This document shows positions 17,149-25,497 of a stretch of DNA of 32,185 nt, piece by piece. How positions within the stretch are numbered: position 1 is the stretch's first letter; each line of letters begins with the position of its first letter. The DNA comes from an uncultured Pelagibacteraceae bacterium (GTDB lineage Bacteria > Pseudomonadota > Alphaproteobacteria > Pelagibacterales > Pelagibacteraceae), in NCBI GenBank assembly GCA_902590365.1, contig CACIWJ010000005.1, positions 1-32,185 on the forward strand. Reading direction: 5' to 3'. The translations under genes were made by a program, and so were the position numbers. The notes beneath the pieces are model-generated. The model worked only from the letters and a program-made list of their open reading frames with translations. It did not search any database and was not told the DNA's origin.

Positions 17149-18342
17149 ATGAAAAAAAAATTTTTAAATCTATTCAAACAACCAATAACAAACTCATATC
17201 TTAGTAATATAAATAAAAAAACTACTAAAAAAGAGTTTTTTTATAACCTTTCAGTTGTTTTTGATAAAAAAAACTATCTTGTATCATTAGCAAATCCAAT
17301 AAATCCTAAAAAACAGTATACTAATAAATACGCCCATAGAGCATCTCAATCAGTGACGATGAGTCAATCTTTTAAAAAAATTGCATTAAAGTTACAAAAA
17401 AAATTTAAACCAAGTTTTAGTCTTGAAGTTGGAAGTAATGATGGAGTTTTTATAAAAAATTTTAGTAAAAAAAAAATAATTGCAGTCGAGCCATGTTCAA
17501 ATTTAGCAAAAATAACAAATAAATTAGGTTATGTTACTTACGATAAATTTTGGAATAAAGAATTAGCTAATTCTATAATAGGTAAATATTCAAAATTAGA
17601 TCTAATTTTTTCAGCTAACACCATGTCTCATATACCCAATTTAAAGGAAACATTTGATGCTATTTATATTTCATTAAATGAAGATGGAGTTTTTGTATTT
17701 GAAGATCCTTATATAGGATCAGTAATAAAAATGAATTCTTACGATCAATTTTATGATGAACATGTACATTTATTTTCTTTATTATCAATTTCAAATTTAT
17801 TAGAAAATTCAAAATTAAAAATTTTTGATGTAGAATTGTTGCCTACTCACGGCGGCTCTATAAGATTTTATGTATGTAAGAAATCATCTAAAATAAAAAA
17901 AAGTAAAAGGGTCATAGAATTAAAAAAAAGAGAGCTAAAACAAAAATTAAATAAATTAATAACTTATAAAAAATTTGCTACAAGAGTCAAAAAATCAAAA
18001 CGCGATCTTTTATTGCTGTTAAAAAAAATTAAAAAAAATGGAAAAAGAATAATTAGTTATGGAGCAACTTACAAATCGGCTACAATTTTTAATTATTGTA
18101 ATATTGGTACTAATTTGATTGAGTATGTAATAGACTCAACAAAAAATAAACAAGGAAAATTTACTCCTGGTAAGCACATACCGATTAAATCACCAAAAAA
18201 TGGAATAGATAAAAATGTAGACTATGCTTTTTTAGGTGCATGGAATTTTGAAAAAGAAATAAAAAAAAAAGAGATTAATTTTTTAAAGAACGGTGGTAAA
18301 TTTATAACCCATATCCCTTCAGTAAAAATAATTAGCTTATAA
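17149..18342 (+). CDS. Sugar C-methyltransferase (TylCIII/EvaC/TcaB9-type SAM-dependent MTase)
   Basis: SLEVGSNDGVFIKNF (SAM site), VFEDPYIGSVI, YDEHVHLFSL, THGGSIRFYVC, ISYGATYKSATIFNYCNI, CMT-family C-terminal domain; N-terminal 'KQPITNSYL' corresponds to the family 'QPLANSFL'. Confidence 0.85.
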   Translation: MKKKFLNLFKQPITNSYLSNINKKTTKKEFFYNLSVVFDKKNYLVSLANPINPKKQYTNKYAHRASQSVTMSQSFKKIALKLQKKFKPSFSLEVGSNDGVFIKNFSKKKIIAVEPCSNLAKITNKLGYVTYDKFWNKELANSIIGKYSKLDLIFSANTMSHIPNLKETFDAIYISLNEDGVFVFEDPYIGSVIKMNSYDQFYDEHVHLFSLLSISNLLENSKLKIFDVELLPTHGGSIRFYVCKKSSKIKKSKRVIELKKRELKQKLNKLITYKKFATRVKKSKRDLLLLLKKIKKNGKRIISYGATYKSATIFNYCNIGTNLIEYVIDSTKNKQGKFTPGKHIPIKSPKNGIDKNVDYAFLGAWNFEKEIKKKEINFLKNGGKFITHIPSVKIISL

Positions 18343-18344
18343 AA

Positions 18345-19601
18345 ATGAAGAACATATTATTAAATAAATGGATCCAAAAACAAAAAAAAATTAATAAAAT
18401 GCAAGTAACAAAAGTAAATTTTAATAAAATGGAAAAATGGTTTTTTAGTCAATCAGAAATTTATAACAGAAACAAAAATTTTTTTTCTATAATTCCTTAC
18501 AAGTTTAAAAAAAATAATAAAACTTTTTTTTACCAACCTTTAATTATTCAAAAAGAAGTTGGAATATTAGGTATATTAAAAAAAAAAATTAATTTTATCG
18601 ATCATTATTTACTTCAAGCAAAAGTTGAACCAGGCAACATAAACAATATACAATTGTCTCCTACTGTACAGGCAACCAAAAGCAATTTTTTACGTAAGCA
18701 TGGTGGAAAAAAAACTAGATATTTAGATTATTTTATAAAAAAAAAATCTAATACAGATATTCTAACTAACCTTAAATTATCCGAGCAAGGCACCAGATAT
18801 TATCAAAAGTTTAACAAAAATATCTTAATAGATATAAAAAATAAAAAAATAAAAAAATTTTTTAATTTTGTATGGGTTACAAAAAAAAATTTAATAACTT
18901 TAGTTAATAAAAAAAACCTTTTAAATATGGATACAATTTCTGTACTTTCCAGTTCTCTTATGCCTAATTTAGTTGATTATCCTAAAAATAAGTTAAGTAA
19001 AATTATTTTAAAATTAGGTCAATTTAAAAAAAAATCAAAGTTAACTAAAAAAAAAACCTATTTTAATAAATTGAAAAATTGGAAAATTTCTAAAGATAAA
19101 ATTTATGATATTAATAAAGATTTTTTTTCAATAATAGCTTTAAAAGTTAATACAAATTCTAGAGAGGTAAGGAAATGGTATCAACCCATTATTAGTGATC
19201 ATAGTGCTTCAATCAATGGATTTTTGTTAAAAAAAATTAATAATACACCTCATTATCTTTTGCAAATTATTCAAGAACCTGGTTTTAATTTACCAAAATT
19301 TACTTCAACTATTTGTATAAAAAACTATAATTTTAATAAGAAAGATAAAAATTATTATATTAATTTTTTTAAAAAAAATTCTTTTTTATTGAATGTTGTA
19401 AATTCTGATGAGGGAGGTAGATTTTTTAAAAATGAAACTAGAAATATCATTTCTAAAGTAGATATTAAAAAAAAAATTATAATTAAAAGTAATTACATTT
19501 GGGCTTCTTATAATCAAATTATTAACTTGATTAGTAAAAATTTACTTTCCATAGAAGCTAGAAATTTGTTTGCTAGTTTTAATATTGATAAAATCAAATA
19601 A
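18345..19601 (+). CDS. NDP-hexose 2,3-dehydratase (EvaA/TylCVI-type)
   Basis: Two tandem homologous halves (FFSIIPYKF..FYQPLII..GILGILKKKINFIDHYLLQAKVEPGN / FFSIIALKV..WYQPIISDHSASINGFLLKKINNTPHYLLQIIQEPGF) with 'S.LSEQGTRYYQ' / 'SDEGGRFF' motifs. Confidence 0.85.
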   Translation: MKNILLNKWIQKQKKINKMQVTKVNFNKMEKWFFSQSEIYNRNKNFFSIIPYKFKKNNKTFFYQPLIIQKEVGILGILKKKINFIDHYLLQAKVEPGNINNIQLSPTVQATKSNFLRKHGGKKTRYLDYFIKKKSNTDILTNLKLSEQGTRYYQKFNKNILIDIKNKKIKKFFNFVWVTKKNLITLVNKKNLLNMDTISVLSSSLMPNLVDYPKNKLSKIILKLGQFKKKSKLTKKKTYFNKLKNWKISKDKIYDINKDFFSIIALKVNTNSREVRKWYQPIISDHSASINGFLLKKINNTPHYLLQIIQEPGFNLPKFTSTICIKNYNFNKKDKNYYINFFKKNSFLLNVVNSDEGGRFFKNETRNIISKVDIKKKIIIKSNYIWASYNQIINLISKNLLSIEARNLFASFNIDKIK

Positions 19602-19619
19602 TATATATAGTTTAATTTA

Positions 19620-20777
19620 ATGATAAAAGTTTGGGACTATTTAAAAGAGTATAAAGAGTTAAGAACTGAAATTTTAGATGCTGTTGATCAAGTTTTTAAA
19701 AATGGTGTTCTTATTTTTGGACCTAAATTGGAAGAGTTTGAAAATAAATTTTCTAAATATAATGACTGTAAATATGGCATTGGTGTAGGTAATTGTACTG
19801 ATGCAATTACAATAGCCTTGAAGGCATGCGGCGTTGGTCGTGGAGATGAGGTAATTACAACCTCTAATACAGCAGTTCCAACTGTCACAGCCATAGTTAA
19901 TACTGGAGCAACAGTAAAATTTGTAGATATTGATAAATATTCTTTGATGGATGTTACAAAATTATCAGGTGCAATTTCACAAAAAACTAAAGCAATAGTT
20001 CCAGTACATTTATTTGGTCAAATGTGTGACATGAAAGCTATTATGAAAATTGCAGAAGAAAAAAATTTAAAAGTAATTGAAGATTGTGCACAATCTCATG
20101 GTGCCACATATAATGGCAAGAAAGCAGGATCTATTGGTAATATTGGATGTTATTCTTTTTATCCTACCAAAATATTCGGAGCGTATGGAGATGGAGGATT
20201 TATCACAACAAACAATGAACAATTATTTGATAAAATGAGAAGAATAAGATTTTTAGGAATGGAAAAGAAAAAAATGTCATCAGGGCACTGGAATGGCAAA
20301 TATTATGCAGTTGAACATGGTATGAATTCTAGATTAGATGAAGTTCATGCAGCAATTTTGCTAAAAAAACTTCCTTATTTAGATAAGTGGATTGCAAGAA
20401 GAAGAGAAATTGCCAATAGGTATAATGAAGAATTAAAAGATTTAGATTTAGAATTACCATTAGAGCACCCTAATAATAAACATGCATACTATATTTATGT
20501 TGTGGGTCACAAAAATAGAGATAAAATTATGAGTGATCTTGCAAAACAAGATATACACCTAAACATAAGCTATCCATGGCCAATACACATAATGGATGCT
20601 TATAAACATTTTGTATGTTCAGATACATGCCTTAAAAAAACAGAAGTTGTATGTTCATATACATGCCTTAAAAAAACAGAAGAACAGGCAAAAAAAATAT
20701 TTTCCTTACCCATGTATCCAACTTTAGAAGATGCAGAACAAGAAACAGTTATCAAAGAATTAAAAAAGTTAATCTAA
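19620..20777 (+). CDS. DegT/DnrJ/EryC1/StrS family PLP-dependent sugar aminotransferase
   Basis: GVGNCTDAITIALKACGVGRGDEVITTSNTAVPTVTAI, VIEDCAQSHGATYNGKKAGSIGNIGCYSFYPTKIFGAYGDGGFI (PLP lysine in YPTK), GMNSRLDEVHAAILLKKLPYLDKW. Confidence 0.93.
   Translation: MIKVWDYLKEYKELRTEILDAVDQVFKNGVLIFGPKLEEFENKFSKYNDCKYGIGVGNCTDAITIALKACGVGRGDEVITTSNTAVPTVTAIVNTGATVKFVDIDKYSLMDVTKLSGAISQKTKAIVPVHLFGQMCDMKAIMKIAEEKNLKVIEDCAQSHGATYNGKKAGSIGNIGCYSFYPTKIFGAYGDGGFITTNNEQLFDKMRRIRFLGMEKKKMSSGHWNGKYYAVEHGMNSRLDEVHAAILLKKLPYLDKWIARRREIANRYNEELKDLDLELPLEHPNNKHAYYIYVVGHKNRDKIMSDLAKQDIHLNISYPWPIHIMDAYKHFVCSDTCLKKTEVVCSYTCLKKTEEQAKKIFSLPMYPTLEDAEQETVIKELKKLI
20613..20684 (+). repeat. In-frame 36-bp tandem duplication inside the aminotransferase (VCSDTCLKKTEV / VCSYTCLKKTEE)
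   Basis: Units 20613-20648 and 20649-20684 differ at 3 of 36 positions. Confidence 0.9.
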
Positions 20778-20800
20778 TATTATTTAATTTTAATGACAAC

Positions 20801-20858
20801 TTTTTTGTTAACTTATTGACCACACATTTAGTTCTGATTATTAAAACCAATACTTCAT
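20801..20858 (-). pseudogene. Decayed 5' fragment of an EVE-domain gene
   Basis: Minus strand ATGAAGTATTGGTTTTAATAATCAGAACTAAATGTGTGGTCAATAAGTTAACAAAAAA aligns ungapped with the intact EVE start ATGAAGTACTGGTTATTAAAATCTGAACCTAATGTATGGTCAATTGATCAACAAAAAA (46/60 matches by hand over the first 60 nt); translates MKYWF**SELNVWSIS*QK versus MKYWLLKSEPNVWSIDQQK. Confidence 0.85.
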
Positions 20859-22727
20859 TTAAATTTCAATGTTGTTAGTTTCTTCACCCTTCATATATTT
20901 TTCAAACATCAAAAAATAAGCTTTTTCCAAATTTTTTGTAAATAATTTAATATCATATAAAGATGATTTTGATTTATTTTCTAAAATTTTATTTTTTAAA
21001 TTACTTAAATAATTTTTATCGTTAGCAATTTTATTAGCGAGTTTTTCATACTCTTCATAAGAGGTGGTAATTAATTCCGGTAACATCATTGTATTTAGAA
21101 AACTTGCTGACACTCTGCTTGTAAAAGACTCTCCCATACAAGTTAAAACAGGTAAGCCTATTCTTAGTACATCACTGCATGTTGAATGAGCCGTATAGGG
21201 AAAAGTATCTAAAAATAAATCTGCATTTTTTATTCTGCTCAAATGTTCATCTAATGGCAAACGTTTAGCAAATATGATCCTTTTTTCATCTAATCCTTTT
21301 TTTGAAGCTTCTAATTTAAGATTTTTAGATGAATATTTATTAAATTCCCTTAACCAAAGTACACTATTTGAATTTTTTTTTAAAAGATTAATCCATATAT
21401 TGAATATAGAAGGTGTTATTTTTTGGTGTGAATTAAAACAACAAAAAATAAATTTTTCTTCAGGTAAATTCAATTCTTTTCTATAAAATTTTTTTTCAGA
21501 AATTTTTTTAATGCCTTCAATCGGATGATAAGAATTTGGCATATATACAATTTTTTCTGAATAAAATTTTTGATTATTTTTAGGTATTACTGTTTTATCA
21601 GCAATTATATAATCAATTGATTTAGAACCACTTGTACCTGGATATCCTAAAAAATTTAATTGAATAGGTGCACACCTTTGAGTAAAAATTCCAAATCTAC
21701 TTTCAGTACCTGTATGGGTAGTAAGATCAACAGCAATATCAATGTTTAATTCTAAGGAAAGGTCGGCTACTTTTGAGTCCGTCATAGATTTTATATTAAT
21801 AAATTTATCAAATGTATTAACAATTTTTTTATGTATTAAGTCTTTTTCGTCTAAATTTTCTCCAAAATAAAAACCGTATATTTCAAATTTTGATTTATCA
21901 TGAGACTCAAGCATACCAACAATAGTATTTCCAACAGCATGATCTCTAAAGTCTGCAGAAAAATAAGCTATTCGAATTTTTTTTTTATTTTTTATTAAAT
22001 TATTTAACTTTCTATCGTTTGATTTAAATTGTTTAACCCAAATTTCTGATGCTTTTTTTTGTAAATGTGGAGAGTCAAATATAGTTAGTGCTGTAAAAGG
22101 AATAGATACTTTTTTTTCGTTTTCTAAATTTAATTTTATTGTTTCAATATCTTTTTGAAAATCTTCCCAGTTACAACCCTTAGATTTTGTATGAACTATA
22201 TATCCTAGTAAAAGAGGATGTTCTGGATTTATTATGTAAGCATTTTTATAATTATCCAAAGCTTCTTCTAATCTATCTAATTGTGACAAAATATGTGCTT
22301 TAAAAATATATCCATTAATAGAATTGGGTTTAATTTCTATGGCTTTATCATAACTTAATAATGCATCTTCGTATTTATTTAGTCTTGATAATGCATTGCC
22401 TTTATTATTATGTGCATCAAAAAAATCAGGTTTAATTTCAATTGCTTTATTAAAGTGCGTTATTGCTTCATCATATTTTTTTAAATTCAAAAAAGCATTT
22501 CCTAAATTATTATATGCAAAAAAATATTTGGGATTTAACTCTAAAGCTTTTTTCCATTTATCGATAGATTCATCATACTCTTTAAGTTGAAATAAAATAA
22601 TTGCAAAAATATTAAAAAATTCAGAATTATTATTATTTTTATCATTTATCTCAATACACTTATTTTTTGCTTCAATGAAGTTTCCTTTTTTAATTAAATC
22701 AAAAATAATATTAATATCTGAATTCAT
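20859..22727 (-). CDS. TPR-repeat O-GlcNAc transferase/SPINDLY-like (GT41) glycosyltransferase
   Basis: Several TPR units (ALELNPKYFFAYNNLGNAFLNLKKYDEAITHFNKAIEIKPDFFDAHNNKGNAL...) then FSADFRDHAVGNTIVGMLESHDKSKFEIYGFYFG, CAPIQLNFLGYPGTSGSKSIDYIIADKTVIP, DLFLDTFPYTAHSTCSDVLRIGLPVLTCMGESFTSRVSASFL. Confidence 0.93.
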   Translation of the reverse strand: MNSDINIIFDLIKKGNFIEAKNKCIEINDKNNNNSEFFNIFAIILFQLKEYDESIDKWKKALELNPKYFFAYNNLGNAFLNLKKYDEAITHFNKAIEIKPDFFDAHNNKGNALSRLNKYEDALLSYDKAIEIKPNSINGYIFKAHILSQLDRLEEALDNYKNAYIINPEHPLLLGYIVHTKSKGCNWEDFQKDIETIKLNLENEKKVSIPFTALTIFDSPHLQKKASEIWVKQFKSNDRKLNNLIKNKKKIRIAYFSADFRDHAVGNTIVGMLESHDKSKFEIYGFYFGENLDEKDLIHKKIVNTFDKFINIKSMTDSKVADLSLELNIDIAVDLTTHTGTESRFGIFTQRCAPIQLNFLGYPGTSGSKSIDYIIADKTVIPKNNQKFYSEKIVYMPNSYHPIEGIKKISEKKFYRKELNLPEEKFIFCCFNSHQKITPSIFNIWINLLKKNSNSVLWLREFNKYSSKNLKLEASKKGLDEKRIIFAKRLPLDEHLSRIKNADLFLDTFPYTAHSTCSDVLRIGLPVLTCMGESFTSRVSASFLNTMMLPELITTSYEEYEKLANKIANDKNYLSNLKNKILENKSKSSLYDIKLFTKNLEKAYFLMFEKYMKGEETNNIEI

Positions 22728-22731
22728 AAAA

Positions 22732-23811
22732 TTATAGCTTAACTCCAGCTCCTTTTAAAAAAATAGCTTCAGAATCTAGTGGCCATCTTGGTTTTGCAGG
22801 ATGATCAAAACTATCATATTTTTTTATTTTAAATTTTTCTAATCCAACCATTGCTATCATTGCAGCGTTATCTCCACATAGATCTAAAGGCGGAAAAATT
22901 GGATCAAAATTTTCTTTTAAACTTAAGTCAGTTAAAATTTTTCTTATTTTTTTGTTAGCAGCCACTCCTCCCGCGACAACAAAAGTATTATTTTTATTTT
23001 TATTTTTATTTAATTTTCTAAATTCATTAAAAGCAACTTTTGTTTTTTTATATAATATTTCCTCTATGGTTTTTTGAAAAGAAGCTGCAAGATCATATTT
23101 ATCTTGATCAGTTTTAATTTTTTTTGAAATTTTTAATACAGCAGTTTTTAAACCTGCAAAGGACAAGTTGCATCCACCTTTATTTATTATTGGTTTTGGT
23201 AATTGAAACTTTTCAGGGTCTCCTTTTTCTGCAAATTTTTCTAATAAAGGTCCACCAGGAAATTCAATTCCTATTAATTTTGCAGTTTTATCAAATGCCT
23301 CTCCAAGGGCATCATCAATCGTAGTTCCTAATCTTTTATATTTTCCTAATCCCTGAACACTTAAATATTGTGAATGTCCTCCAGAAATTAATAGAAGTAA
23401 GTACGGGTAATTTAATTTGGTTACAAGTTTTGGACTTAATGCATGTCCTTCTAGATGGTTGACTGCTACAAAAGGTTTATTTAAAAATGATGCAATTGAT
23501 TTTCCAAAATTAAGACCAACAGACAAACATACAATTAATCCTGGACCTGCAGTTGCAGCAATAGCATCAACATCTTCTAATTTTTTTCCACTTTCTTTGA
23601 TTGCTTTTTTTGCAATAAGATCAATTTTTTCAATATGAGATCTGGCTGCTAGCTCAGGAACAACCCCTCCAAATTCTTTATGGATATCAACTTGACTAGA
23701 TACAATATTGGATAAAATAGACGGCACCCCATTACTATTTTCTTGTATTAATGCTACGGCTGTTTCATCACAGCTGGATTCTATTCCCAAAATAATAGTT
23801 TTTTTTTTCAT
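22732..23811 (-). CDS. tsaD: tRNA N6-adenosine threonylcarbamoyltransferase
   Basis: ILGIESSCDETAVALI, HKEFGGVVPELAARSHIEKI, VNHLEGHALSP, LLISGGHSQYL, VAGGVAANKKIR. Confidence 0.97.
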   Translation of the reverse strand: MKKKTIILGIESSCDETAVALIQENSNGVPSILSNIVSSQVDIHKEFGGVVPELAARSHIEKIDLIAKKAIKESGKKLEDVDAIAATAGPGLIVCLSVGLNFGKSIASFLNKPFVAVNHLEGHALSPKLVTKLNYPYLLLLISGGHSQYLSVQGLGKYKRLGTTIDDALGEAFDKTAKLIGIEFPGGPLLEKFAEKGDPEKFQLPKPIINKGGCNLSFAGLKTAVLKISKKIKTDQDKYDLAASFQKTIEEILYKKTKVAFNEFRKLNKNKNKNNTFVVAGGVAANKKIRKILTDLSLKENFDPIFPPLDLCGDNAAMIAMVGLEKFKIKKYDSFDHPAKPRWPLDSEAIFLKGAGVKL

Positions 23812-23870
23812 TAATTTTGTTTTTATTGATAATACAATCTCAATATAAAAATTGATTATAAAATAATTAA

Positions 23871-24794
23871 ATGAAAAGCAAAAAAATTATTATTGGATCT
23901 AGAGGTAGCAAATTAGCTTTAATTTATGCTGAAATTGCAAAAAATAAAATTTTTGAAGTTAAATCTAATTTTAAAATAGATGATATTCATATTAAAAAAA
24001 TAACGACAAAAGGCGACGAGGTTCAAAATATTAGGTTATCCGATATTGGTGGCAAAGGGCTTTTTGCAAAAAAAATAGAAGAAGAGTTATTACAAAAAAA
24101 AATTGATATTGCTGTGCACGCTCTAAAGGACATGCCGTCTAATGAAACAGAAGGTCTTATTACAAATTGTTTTTTAGAAAGGAATGATCCAAGAGAAATC
24201 TTAATAAGCAGAGAAAATTTTTTTTTAAAAGATCTAGCTAAAAATTCAATTATTGGAACTTCATCTTTTAGAAGAGAATTTCAATTAAAAAAAAAGAGAA
24301 ATGATCTTAATTATAAATTGATAAGAGGAAATGTTGATACAAGAATAAAAAAACTAAATGATAAATTATACGATGCTATCATATTGTCATATGCAGGAAT
24401 TAAATCTCTAGGATTAGATAAAAATATTTCTCAAATTTTTTCAACTTCTGAAGTTATTCCTAGTGCTGGCCAAGGTGTTATAGCACTGCAATGTCGAAAA
24501 GAAGATAAAGAGATAATTAATTTATTAAAAAAAATAAATCATCAACCAACATATCATTGCGTTCAAGCTGAAAGAAATGTCCTTAAAGCTTTAGATGGTG
24601 ATTGTGAAACCGCCGTTGGAGCATTTGCAAAAATTGATAAAGATAAAATTAATATTGAAGCAGAATTATTTTCTTTAGATGGTGAAGAAAGATTTTATCA
24701 TAAGTCTTCAAAAGAGCTAAATTTTGCAAGTCAGCTTGGTAAAGAAGTTGGTGAAATATTAAAAAAACAGTCTAAAAATTCTTATAAAAAATAA
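23871..24794 (+). CDS. hemC: Hydroxymethylbilane synthase (porphobilinogen deaminase)
   Basis: IIIGSRGSKLALIYAE, KGLFAKKIEEELL, DIAVHALKDMPS, IGTSSFRREFQL, RGNVDTRIKKL, GDCETAVGAFA. Confidence 0.97.
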   Translation: MKSKKIIIGSRGSKLALIYAEIAKNKIFEVKSNFKIDDIHIKKITTKGDEVQNIRLSDIGGKGLFAKKIEEELLQKKIDIAVHALKDMPSNETEGLITNCFLERNDPREILISRENFFLKDLAKNSIIGTSSFRREFQLKKKRNDLNYKLIRGNVDTRIKKLNDKLYDAIILSYAGIKSLGLDKNISQIFSTSEVIPSAGQGVIALQCRKEDKEIINLLKKINHQPTYHCVQAERNVLKALDGDCETAVGAFAKIDKDKINIEAELFSLDGEERFYHKSSKELNFASQLGKEVGEILKKQSKNSYKK

Positions 24795-24796
24795 TT

Positions 24797-25495
24797 ATGC
24801 ATATTTTATTAACAAGACCCTTGGAAAATAGTCATGATTTAATATTAAGATTTAAATCTTTAGGACATAAAGTTTCACATGTTCCTTTAATTAGTATTGA
24901 AAAAGTAAATTATGAAAAATTAGATTGTTCATTTTTTAAAGGAATAATATTTACTAGTGCTAACGCAATTAAAAATTTAGATGTAAAAAATATTGATAAA
25001 AACATTGATTGTTTTTGTGTGGGTAACGTAACAGAAGCAGTAGCTAAAAGTGTCGGTTTTCAAAATATTTATTCTGCTAGCGGTAATGTTAATAATTTAA
25101 AGGAAATAATTTTGCAAAATTTTGATTCTTCAAAAGGAAAATTACTTTATGTAAGTGGGGAATTAATTTCAAATGATTTAGATCAACAGTTAATTTCTGA
25201 AGGATATAATGTTAAGAGGGTAATTAATTATAGAGCCATTCATATTGAAAAATTTAATTCAGAACTTATTGAAGAATTAAAAAAAAAAATGCCAGATATT
25301 ATTTATGTATATTCACAAAATAGTGGCCTTAGTTTATTGAAATTAATCAAAAATTATAGTTTACAAAATTTGTGTATGGACACTAATGTAATGTGTATGG
25401 GTGAAAAAACATCCAGTATTTTGAACGAAATTAAGTGGAAAAAAATATTTCTTTTTAATTCTGGAGAAGAAGAATTTTTGCTATATAAAATTTAG
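24797..25495 (+). CDS. hemD: Uroporphyrinogen-III synthase
   Basis: ILLTRPLENSHDL, GIIFTSANAIKNL, FCVGNVTEAVAKSVGF; directly downstream of hemC. Confidence 0.85.
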   Translation: MHILLTRPLENSHDLILRFKSLGHKVSHVPLISIEKVNYEKLDCSFFKGIIFTSANAIKNLDVKNIDKNIDCFCVGNVTEAVAKSVGFQNIYSASGNVNNLKEIILQNFDSSKGKLLYVSGELISNDLDQQLISEGYNVKRVINYRAIHIEKFNSELIEELKKKMPDIIYVYSQNSGLSLLKLIKNYSLQNLCMDTNVMCMGEKTSSILNEIKWKKIFLFNSGEEEFLLYKI

Positions 25496-25497
25496 TT

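Noticed and set aside
22981-23020. Repetitive 'tttttatttttatttttatttaat' tract in tsaD
   Set aside because: Encodes a K/N-rich linker (NKNKNKNN) in an AT-rich genome; simple-sequence slippage, not a mobile or regulatory repeat.
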